This document shows, piece by piece, positions 17,038 to 23,626 of a DNA stretch of 64,000 nt. A model generated the notes under the pieces. That model did not search any database, had not been told where the DNA came from, and worked only from the letters and a program-made list of their open reading frames with translations. The stretch comes from Rhodoferax sp. (GTDB taxonomy: Bacteria > Pseudomonadota > Gammaproteobacteria > Burkholderiales > Burkholderiaceae_C): assembly GCF_030697375.1 (NCBI RefSeq), contig NZ_JAUYQD010000009.1, forward strand, positions 1-64,000. Direction: 5' to 3'. A program made the position numbers and the translations under genes. Within the stretch, counting starts at the first letter, position 1, and the number at the start of each line of letters is the position of its first letter.

Positions 17038-17667
17038 GATTTGACCATCAAATGTGGCGGGAATCAGCGCCGCCACGCGGGCGTCGTGGGTGGCAATCAC
17101 CAGGGTGGCGCCGTGGGTGCGCGCCGTGGCCAGCAGCAGGCCCACCGCATCGGCGGCGGCTTCGTCGTCCAGGCTGGCCGTGGGTTCATCGGCCAGGATC
17201 ACGCGGGGCTGCAGCAGCACGGCGCGGGCCAATGCCACGCGCTGCGCCTGGCCGCCCGAGAGCTGGGCCGGTGTGCGCTGGGCCAGCTCCTGCACGCCCA
17301 GGGCCTGCAAGGCGTCGGCAATGCGCGCGGCGTCCTCGGGCTGGCCGCTGGCCCAAAAGCCCAGGGCCAGGTTCTGCTGCACCGTCAGGGCCGCGCTCAG
17401 GTGCAATTTCTGGGGTAAAAAGCCGATAGACCGCGCCCGCCATGCGTCAGCAGCTATGTTTTTAAGAGCACCCAAGGCTTGGTCGGCCACCACCAGTTCG
17501 CCCGCCGTGGGAGCCACCAAGGCCGCCGCCAGCGCCAGCCAGGTCGATTTGCCACAGCCCGAGGGGCCGCTGAGCAGCAACACCGTGCCTTGGGCCACAT
17601 CCACATCGGGAAAGTCCAAGGTGGGGCCGCCGGGGTAGCTGTAGCGGAGTTGGCGGCTGCGGATCAT
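16999..17667 (-). CDS. LolD/MacB-type ABC transporter ATPase of the zinc operon
   Basis: The 222-aa ATPase has Walker A GPSGCGKST (about 34-42), the Q-loop IGFLPQKLHL, signature LSGGQAQRVALARAVL, Walker B VILADEPTASLDDE and the switch His in IATHDAR. It should energise the FtsX-type permease encoded directly downstream. Its ATG overlaps the zur stop (ATGA), so it is coupled to zur. The last dozen codons are repeat copy C, and a degenerate repeat half (copy D) overlaps codons 66-76 (ALKNIAADA). Confidence 0.85.
   Translation of the reverse strand: MIRSRQLRYSYPGGPTLDFPDVDVAQGTVLLLSGPSGCGKSTWLALAAALVAPTAGELVVADQALGALKNIAADAWRARSIGFLPQKLHLSAALTVQQNLALGFWASGQPEDAARIADALQALGVQELAQRTPAQLSGGQAQRVALARAVLLQPRVILADEPTASLDDEAAADAVGLLLATARTHGATLVIATHDARVAALIPATFDGQIGFQPLRLVRKQL
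17443..17470 (-). repeat. degenerate interspersed repeat, copy D (half element in the ATPase gene)
   Basis: The 28 bases on the top strand (TGCGTCAGCAGCTATGTTTT...) match copy G (TGCGTAAGCAGCTACTCTTT...) at about 23 of 28 positions by my count, including the trailing AGAGCA/GGAGCA. The other half of the element is not clearly recognisable. It encodes ALKNIAADA in the ATPase. Chance similarity is not excluded. Confidence 0.45.
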
Positions 17668-18185
17668 GCGGGCGCGCTGGTGCTTGCAGCACAGTCAATA
17701 CACAGGCCACGCACCGCAAAGTCCATGCTCATGTCCTGGTACCCCAGCGCCTTGAGCACTTCCAGCGCCATCGCAGCGGCCTTTTCCAGATCGGCGGCAT
17801 TGGCTTTCAAGGCGCCGGACAAGGGGCTGTCGCGGTGGCAGCTTTGGCATTCAAAGTGGGGAATGGCGTGCACGCTGGTTGGCATGGCCTGGTAGCGGCG
17901 CACCCGCTGGCTGTCCACGCGGCACAGCAGCAGGCCCACTTGCGTGAGCCGGTCTATCAGGCGGTACAGGGTCACGCGGTCCAAAGACACGCTGGACGCG
18001 CTGGCGCCGTCGTCGGACAAGGCCATCTGCAATTGGGCATGGGTGTAGCTGGTGTCCGGGTGGGCCAACAGCCAGCCCAGCACCAGCCGTGCGGCGGCCG
18101 TGCGGCGCAAGCCGTGGGCGGACAGCAAGGCGTCAATCGGGTCGGCCGCGGTCATCGGATGGGAGGGAGGGGTCAGGGATGCCAT
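17664..18185 (-). CDS. zur: Fur-family zinc regulator Zur
   Basis: This cytoplasmic repressor senses zinc. The 173-aa protein (start ATG 18185; the track start at 18260 would run through the operators) has the winged HTH around SLDRVTLYRLIDRLTQVGLL. Its Zn-binding region contains HAIPHFECQSCHRDS and a second CxxC in GLCIDCAAS. The zur assignment rests on context: it is divergent from znuCBA and leads an operon with an ABC system and a DUF3299 protein. Three palindromic operators sit 18-85 bp upstream of its start codon, so it is probably autoregulated. Confidence 0.88.
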   Translation of the reverse strand: MASLTPPSHPMTAADPIDALLSAHGLRRTAAARLVLGWLLAHPDTSYTHAQLQMALSDDGASASSVSLDRVTLYRLIDRLTQVGLLLCRVDSQRVRRYQAMPTSVHAIPHFECQSCHRDSPLSGALKANAADLEKAAAMALEVLKALGYQDMSMDFAVRGLCIDCAASTSAPA

Positions 18186-18202
18186 GGGGTTTTCTAAATT
18201 AT

Positions 18203-18217
18203 TGCAACCAAGTTGCA
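18203..18217. promoter_or_regulatory. candidate Zur operator 1
   Basis: TGCAAC-caa-GTTGCA is a perfect 6-3-6 inverted repeat, 18 bp upstream of the zur start codon. It is the first of three related palindromes spaced 26-27 bp apart. Confidence 0.7.
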
Positions 18218-18229
18218 TAAACACAAAAA

Positions 18230-18244
18230 CGCAATCAAGTTGCG
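18230..18244. promoter_or_regulatory. candidate Zur operator 2
   Basis: CGCAA-tcaag-TTGCG is a perfect 5-5-5 inverted repeat that shares the CAAGTTGC core with operator 1. It lies midway between zur and the znu operon. Confidence 0.7.
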
Positions 18245-18255
18245 ATAGACTATAC

Positions 18256-18270
18256 CGCAATCAAGTTGCA
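18256..18270. promoter_or_regulatory. candidate Zur operator 3
   Basis: CGCAATCAAGTTGCA is identical to operator 2 except for the last base (GCAA-tcaag-TTGC). A fourth half-site, CCGCAACTT, follows at about 18277-18285. It is the palindrome nearest the znu operon, about 42 bp before the 52-aa ORF. Confidence 0.68.
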
Positions 18271-18311
18271 TTATTACCGCAACTTCACCCTATCCGTCCT
18301 GCTTTACAAAA

Positions 18312-18470
18312 ATGAAACCCCGCATGGCTCCCTCCCTTGCTCGTCTGAAATTCCCTGCCCCCAGCGTGCTGGCCTGGCCCGCCTGGCTGCGGGTGCTGGC
18401 CGTGGCGCCTGTACTGGCCCTGCTGTGGGGCGCGGTGCTGTGGGCGGGAATGGAGGCGGTGCCGCTATGA
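18312..18470 (+). CDS. 52-aa single-span membrane ORF at head of znu operon
   Basis: This is not in the ORF track. Reading from the ATG at 18312 gives MKPRMAPSLARLKFPAPSVL, one hydrophobic helix (RVLAVAPVLALLWGAVLWAG) and the end MEAVPL. Its TGA overlaps the znuC ATG (ATGA), the classical sign of translational coupling. No family was recognised and no strong ribosome site is visible, so it may be a real micro-protein or a leader ORF that passes ribosomes to znuC. Confidence 0.5.
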   Translation: MKPRMAPSLARLKFPAPSVLAWPAWLRVLAVAPVLALLWGAVLWAGMEAVPL

Positions 18471-19318
18471 AAACGCATCCCGCACCCCCGCAGCCCGCCA
18501 TTGCGAGCGCAGCACCCCTGATTACACTGAATAACCTGACCGTGAGCTACCGCCAACATCCGGCCCTGCACCACATCAGCGGGCAGTTTGCGCCGGGCTC
18601 CCTGACGGCGGTCGTGGGGCCCAATGGCTCGGGCAAAAGCACCCTGCTCAAAAGCATCGTGGGCCTGCTGCCCATGGAAGGCGGCCGTTCGGGCGGCGCG
18701 CTCACCGTCAGCGCCGCATGCCAGCGCATCGCCTACCTGCCGCAACTCAGCGAGATAGACCGGGGCTTTCCCATCGACGTGCGGGACTGCGTGCTCTTGG
18801 GCTGCTGGGGCTGTGCGGGCGCATGGGGCGCTGTCAGCAGCACCCTGCTTGCGCGGGTGGATGCGGCCCTGCGGGCCGTGGGCCTGCAGGGTTTTGAGCG
18901 CCGCGCCGTGGGCACCCTCTCGGCGGGGCAACTGCAGCGCGTGCTGTTTGCCCGCATCCTGGTGCAAGACGCCCAGCTCATTTTGCTGGACGAGCCCTTC
19001 AACGCGGTGGACGCCAAAACCACGGCCAGCCTGCTGGCGCTGGTGCAGCAGTGGCACCAGGAGCGGCGCACCGTGGTGGCGGTGCTGCACGACGACGCCC
19101 AGGTGCGCCAGCATTTTCCGCAAACGCTGCTGCTGGCGCGCGAACTGGTGGGCTGGGGCCCCACCGCCGAGGTCTTGACCGAGGCCCATCTGCAGCGCGC
19201 CCGCGCCATGGCCGAGGCCTGGGACGAAACGGCGCAGGTGTGCGATACCGATACCGCGCTGGTGCAGCGTGCAGCGGCCATGCCCCACGCAGTGCACTCC
19301 CTGCATCCGGCGACCTGA
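18467..19318 (+). CDS. znuC: zinc ABC transporter ATPase ZnuC
   Basis: The start at 18467 gives 283 aa. The track start at 18266 would read through an out-of-frame region covering the 52-aa ORF. Motifs: Walker A VVGPNGSGKSTLLKSI, Q-loop IAYLPQLSEI, signature LSAGQLQRVLFARIL, Walker B LILLDEPFNAVD, and the H-loop VLHDD. It is the cytoplasmic ATPase that drives Zn(II) import with ZnuB and ZnuA. It is the first long gene of the operon downstream of the Zur palindromes, followed by znuB after 10 bp. Confidence 0.92.
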   Translation: MKTHPAPPQPAIASAAPLITLNNLTVSYRQHPALHHISGQFAPGSLTAVVGPNGSGKSTLLKSIVGLLPMEGGRSGGALTVSAACQRIAYLPQLSEIDRGFPIDVRDCVLLGCWGCAGAWGAVSSTLLARVDAALRAVGLQGFERRAVGTLSAGQLQRVLFARILVQDAQLILLDEPFNAVDAKTTASLLALVQQWHQERRTVVAVLHDDAQVRQHFPQTLLLARELVGWGPTAEVLTEAHLQRARAMAEAWDETAQVCDTDTALVQRAAAMPHAVHSLHPAT

Positions 19319-19328
19319 GGGCTGCGTG

Positions 19329-20252
19329 ATGGATGCCCTGCTCCCTTCTGTTTGGAACGTATTGTTCGATGTGTTGATCGGCCCGTTTGCCGAATTCGCC
19401 TTCATGCGCCGCGCGCTGGTGGCCACGCTGGCGCTGTCGCTCAGCGCCGCGCCGCTGGGCGTGTTTTTGACGCTGCGGCGCATGAGCCTCATGGGCGACG
19501 CGCTGAGCCACGCAGTGCTGCCGGGGGTGGCCATCGGCTACATGGTGGCGGGTCTCTCGCTGTCGGCCATGGCGCTGGGCGGCGTGCTGGCGGGCCTGCT
19601 GGTGGTGGGCCTGGCGGGCCTCGTGAGCAAGGCCACGGCGCTCAAGGAAGATGCCAGCCTGGCGGCCATCTACCTGGTAGCGCTGGCCCTGGGTGTGACC
19701 CTGATTTCCAGGCACGGCACGCAGCTGGATTTGCTGCACATCCTCTTTGGCAGCGCGCTGGGTGTGGACCACGCCGGGCTGCTGCTGGTGGCCAGCGTGG
19801 CCACGGCGAGTGTGCTGGCCCTGGCCCTGATGTACCGCGGCCTGGTGCTGGAAAGCTTCGACCCCGTGTTTCTGAATGCCAACCGCCGTACCCGCATGGG
19901 GCGCTGGGGCAGTTGGGGCAGCTGGGTATGGCAGCAGGGCTTTTTGATGCTGGTGGTGGTGAACCTGGTGGCGGGTTTCCAAACCCTGGGCACCCTGATG
20001 GCCGTGGGCCTGATGATGCTGCCCGCCGTGTCCGCCAGGCTGTGGCACGACACGCTGCCCGCGCAGTTGCTCAACGCCAGCGCACAGGCCCTGCTGGCCG
20101 GCGTGGCCGGGCTGTTGCTGTCCTACCACCTGGACACGCCCTCGGGCCCCACCATCATCGGCTGCGCGGGGGCACTGTACTTCGGCTCACTGCTGCTGGC
20201 GCCCGGCGGCTGGCGGCCCCGCTGGTGGACCACGCCGCACCGGGTGGCCTAA
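19329..20252 (+). CDS. znuB: zinc ABC transporter permease ZnuB
   Basis: The 307-aa cytoplasmic-membrane permease of the ABC-3 family has about eight to nine hydrophobic segments. It carries the family stretch RRMSLMGDALSHAVLPGVAI and, later, ATALKEDASLAAIYLVALAL. The ATG at 19329 replaces the track start at 19269, which overlaps znuC. The middle gene of znuCBA, it forms the Zn(II) channel. Confidence 0.92.
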   Translation: MDALLPSVWNVLFDVLIGPFAEFAFMRRALVATLALSLSAAPLGVFLTLRRMSLMGDALSHAVLPGVAIGYMVAGLSLSAMALGGVLAGLLVVGLAGLVSKATALKEDASLAAIYLVALALGVTLISRHGTQLDLLHILFGSALGVDHAGLLLVASVATASVLALALMYRGLVLESFDPVFLNANRRTRMGRWGSWGSWVWQQGFLMLVVVNLVAGFQTLGTLMAVGLMMLPAVSARLWHDTLPAQLLNASAQALLAGVAGLLLSYHLDTPSGPTIIGCAGALYFGSLLLAPGGWRPRWWTTPHRVA

Positions 20253-20325
20253 GCCGGCTGTCCCCGCCTGCGTCTTTTCCCTTTCCGTCTCACGTTATCT
20301 TCCCTTTTCATCCAGAGAGCAATCC

Positions 20326-21243
20326 ATGCACCCTACCCGTCGTCTTCTTGTGGCCAGCAGCCTGGCCCTGGCATTTTTCACCCACGGCGGCGCCGCTGCG
20401 GCCGACAAAATTCCCGTCACCGCCAGTTTCAGTATCTTGGGCGACCTGGTGCGCGTGGTCGGTGGCGAGCGCGTGGCGCTCACCACCCTGGTGGGTCCGG
20501 ACGAAGACGCCCACACCTTTGCGCCCAAACCGTCGGATGCCAAAGCCCTGCTGAACACCCGGCTCCTGGTCACCAACGGCCTGGGTTTTGAGCCCTGGGC
20601 GCAGAAGCTGGCCAAGTCGGCTGGCTACAAAGGCGACACCGTGATCGCCTCCAAGGGCGTGCCAGCGCGCCACATGGCCCCCGAAAAAGGCCAGGGCGGC
20701 CACGCCCACGCGGAAACCGATCCCCACGCCTGGCAAAACCCCCACAATGTGGTGATCTATGTGCGCAACATCGCCACGGGCTTGTCCAAGGTGGACCCCA
20801 GCGGCACCAGCAGCTACCAAGCCAACGCCGAGGCCTATGTGAAAGAACTGCTGGCCCTGGACACCTGGGCCCAAGCGCAGTTTTCCGGCATTGCCGTGGC
20901 CAAGCGCAAAGTCATCACCTCGCACGACGCGTTTGGCTACTTTGGAGCGCATTACCAGATCACCTTCCTCGCCCCCCAGGGTGTGAGCACCGAAGCCGAG
21001 CCCAGCGCCAAGCAGGTGGCGCAGCTCATCCGCCAAATCCAGCGTGAAAAAATCCGCGCCGTGTTTGTGGAGAACATGAGCAACCCCAAGCTGGTTGCGC
21101 AACTCAGCAAGGACGCTGGCGCCACCGTGGGGGCCAGCCTGTACTCCGATGCCCTGTCGGGCGCCGACCAGCCGGGTGCGACCTACTTGCAAATGGTGCG
21201 CCACAACGTCACACAACTGGCCGCCGGCATGCGGTTGAACTGA
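20326..21243 (+). CDS. znuA: zinc-binding periplasmic protein ZnuA
   Basis: The 305-aa cluster A-I/TroA-type binding protein has a signal peptide (MHPTRRLLVASSLALAFFTH..., cleavage near AAAA-DK). Metal ligands sit in DEDAHTFAPKPSDAK (His), ETDPHAWQNPHN (His) and KVITSHDAFGYFGAHY (His). The flexible metal-collecting loop is short (KGQGGHAHAETD). It delivers Zn(II) to ZnuBC. A 73-bp gap with no obvious terminator separates it from znuB, so it is probably co-transcribed and Zur-controlled. Confidence 0.93.
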   Translation: MHPTRRLLVASSLALAFFTHGGAAAADKIPVTASFSILGDLVRVVGGERVALTTLVGPDEDAHTFAPKPSDAKALLNTRLLVTNGLGFEPWAQKLAKSAGYKGDTVIASKGVPARHMAPEKGQGGHAHAETDPHAWQNPHNVVIYVRNIATGLSKVDPSGTSSYQANAEAYVKELLALDTWAQAQFSGIAVAKRKVITSHDAFGYFGAHYQITFLAPQGVSTEAEPSAKQVAQLIRQIQREKIRAVFVENMSNPKLVAQLSKDAGATVGASLYSDALSGADQPGATYLQMVRHNVTQLAAGMRLN

Positions 21244-21251
21244 CAGGCATG

Positions 21252-21312
21252 TTGCTATCAAATAGATAGCTGTTCACACATATTCCACAAGGGCTTGAGG
21301 CCTAAAACACGC
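21252..21312 (+). repeat. interspersed repeat, copy A (intergenic, after znuA)
   Basis: It reads TTGCTATCAAATAGATAGCT, then GTTCACACATATTCCACAAG and GGCTTGAGGCC. The arms and the ATTCCAC-GGGCT block match copy E in waaA. It starts 9 bp after the znuA stop and ends about 50 bp before the receptor start codon, so it fills most of this intergenic region. Confidence 0.75.
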
Positions 21313-21361
21313 TTAACACGCTTTAGGCGTGAGGACTCAGGCCGCAACCCGTTCCCGCACG

Positions 21362-23626
21362 ATGTTCAACACGCAAACCCCCATCCGCCGCCCTGGCGTG
21401 GTTCCGCAACGCACGGCCCTGGTCGTGGCGCTCATGGGCGCTTTCTCTTCGACGGCCCTGGCCCAGCCCACCACCAACACCCTGAAACCTGTAGTGATCA
21501 CCGCCACCCGCTCGGCCCTTGAGGTGTCCGATGCACCTGCGGCGGTATCGGTCGTGACAAGCCAGGAAATTGGGAGCAGGAACGTCTCTCGCATCAGCGA
21601 TGCCTTGCAAAAGGTTCCCGGCCTGTACCTCGGTCGCGGGGAAAACGGCCAAAGCAACTCCAGCGAAGGCGGCTTTTCGCTGCGCGGCATGAGCACCAAC
21701 CGGACCCTGGTTCTGCTGGACGGGCTGCAGCCGCTGCAAAACGCCAATTCGCAGGGGGTCAACTGGCTGACCGTTTTTGTGGACGACGTGGAGCGCGTCG
21801 AGGTGGTGCCCGGCGCCTTCGCCTCCCTGTATGGCAGCAATGCCATGGGGGGCGTGGTCAACGTCATCAGCAAGCGCCCCACGCAGCATGAGCTGACGGT
21901 GCGTTTGAAAAGAGGTTTTGCCGATGCGGCTGGCACAGACGCCAGCGTCTACTTTCGGGACCAACTCGCCAGCGGCCTGGGCATCACCGCCGGCCTCAGC
22001 CGCAACGAGCGCGAAGGGTATGCCAGCGAACGCACCGTGCGCACACCCGTGGGTGGCGCGCCGGGCACACCCGTCGATGGCGCCCTGCCCACCACCACCC
22101 GCGAGGGCGTTCCGGCTTACATCGTTGGCGACAAAGGTGCGCAGCCCTGGCAACAAAGCCATGCCATGGTCAAGCTCAGCTACGACCTCTCGGCGACTGA
22201 TCGCGTCTATGCAGGCTTGGCCCATGCCGACATGCGCACCGGTTTTAGCCGTTTCAACAGCTACCTCACCAACAGCGCGACGGGTGCCTCGGTGTCCAGT
22301 GGCACGCTGGGCATCAATGGCCAACGGGTCACGCTGACGGAAAGCAATTTTGTCGGCTCCACCCCGTCCACCGATTCCAGCAAACGCTATTTCGCAGGCT
22401 ACGAAGGGCTGCTGGGCAAAGATCTGAAGTTGAACGTGGATCTGGCGCGCATGGACCGCCAGTTCAACTTCCCCACCATCGGCACAGGCGCCACCTGGAA
22501 TGCAGGGCCGGGCAGCCTCTCAGACGCACCCAACAGCAGCCTCGACGGCACGGCAACACTTAGTTTTCCCCTGGGTGCCCAGCACTTCGTGGTCACCGGT
22601 GTTGCGCTGCACCGCGATACGGTGGAACGGCGCAGCTATGCCTTGGCGAACTGGCGCGCCCCGGACACCAGGACCACGATCAACGGGGGCTACAACGGCA
22701 GCTCCACCACGACATCGGTGTTCGCACAAGACGAGTTCGCGCTGACCGAGCGCCTGACCCTCTACACCGGCGCACGCCTGGACCGCTGGGAAACGCAGGG
22801 TGATTTTTTCCAGAATACGGCACCGGCCAGCACGGCAAGCTACGCCCCACGCGCTGAAACCGCCTTCAACCCCAAGGTATCCGGGGTGTACAAGCCCGAT
22901 GACGCCGTGACACTGCGGGCCTCTTGGGGGCAATCGTTCCGGGCGCCGTCCAACCTCGATCTGTATTCGACCACCGTGCAGAACTCCTCGGTTTCACCCA
23001 CCGGGCTGCTGACCATTCAGAGTGACCCCGGCATCAAGCCCGAGCGTGGCACGAGTTGGGAACTGGGCGGCGAATGGCGTTTGGCTGAGGGGCTTAAAAC
23101 CACGGCCACTTACTATGAGACCCGCCTGAGAGACATGATCTACTCCAAGCAGATCGACCTGTCACTCACGCAGCGTATCAATGCTGGCCAAGCGCAGGTC
23201 AAGGGCGTGGAGTGGGGTCTGACGGCGAAGCTGGCACCGTGGCTCGAATGGAGTACCCATCTGTCGTGGATTGATTCTGAAATTCTTGACAACAGCGCGG
23301 ACCCGGCCAGTGTGGGCAAGCGCCTGACGCAAGTGCCCGCCAAATTGGCCTACCTGGGACTGCGCGCCGCGCAGGGCGCATGGTCAGGAACACTGGAAGC
23401 GCGCTACACGGACCAGACCCATATCACCGCGCAAAACACCGACACCGTGCAAGGGGTGCCTGGCAGCAACGATGCCTACACCATGGTCAACCTCCAGGCG
23501 GGCTACCAGTGGAACAAGACCATGCGTTTGAATCTGGCCGTCAACAACGTGCTGGACCGGCCGGTCTACCTGTTTGCCAAGCTGCCAGGGCGCAATGCCA
23601 CGGCGGAACTGGTACTGTCGTTTTGA
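21362..23626 (+). CDS. TonB-dependent outer-membrane receptor (HmuR/BtuB-like)
   Basis: The ATG at 21362 gives 754 aa with a signal peptide (...TALVVALMGAFSSTALAQ). A TonB-box-like PVVITATRS, the plug domain (about 45-165, with GSNAMGGVVNVISKRP) and a 22-strand barrel follow. A FRAPSNLDLYS segment and the following SDPGIKPERGTSWELG occupy the place of the FRAP and NPxL-type motifs of heme and other receptors. It is followed at once by an exported CobN-like gene, an ExbB-like gene and a DUF2149 gene, as in hmu loci. The ligand is therefore probably heme or another metallo-tetrapyrrole; a corrinoid is an alternative. Confidence 0.88.
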   Translation: MFNTQTPIRRPGVVPQRTALVVALMGAFSSTALAQPTTNTLKPVVITATRSALEVSDAPAAVSVVTSQEIGSRNVSRISDALQKVPGLYLGRGENGQSNSSEGGFSLRGMSTNRTLVLLDGLQPLQNANSQGVNWLTVFVDDVERVEVVPGAFASLYGSNAMGGVVNVISKRPTQHELTVRLKRGFADAAGTDASVYFRDQLASGLGITAGLSRNEREGYASERTVRTPVGGAPGTPVDGALPTTTREGVPAYIVGDKGAQPWQQSHAMVKLSYDLSATDRVYAGLAHADMRTGFSRFNSYLTNSATGASVSSGTLGINGQRVTLTESNFVGSTPSTDSSKRYFAGYEGLLGKDLKLNVDLARMDRQFNFPTIGTGATWNAGPGSLSDAPNSSLDGTATLSFPLGAQHFVVTGVALHRDTVERRSYALANWRAPDTRTTINGGYNGSSTTTSVFAQDEFALTERLTLYTGARLDRWETQGDFFQNTAPASTASYAPRAETAFNPKVSGVYKPDDAVTLRASWGQSFRAPSNLDLYSTTVQNSSVSPTGLLTIQSDPGIKPERGTSWELGGEWRLAEGLKTTATYYETRLRDMIYSKQIDLSLTQRINAGQAQVKGVEWGLTAKLAPWLEWSTHLSWIDSEILDNSADPASVGKRLTQVPAKLAYLGLRAAQGAWSGTLEARYTDQTHITAQNTDTVQGVPGSNDAYTMVNLQAGYQWNKTMRLNLAVNNVLDRPVYLFAKLPGRNATAELVLSF

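Noticed and set aside
21329-21361. GTG start for the TonB receptor
   Set aside because: It would add 11 residues before a normal signal peptide. The ATG at 21362 is simpler.
23380-23622. Upstream ATG start for the CobN-like gene
   Set aside because: The extension lies within the receptor barrel in another frame, and would bury the signal peptide about 100 residues inside the protein.
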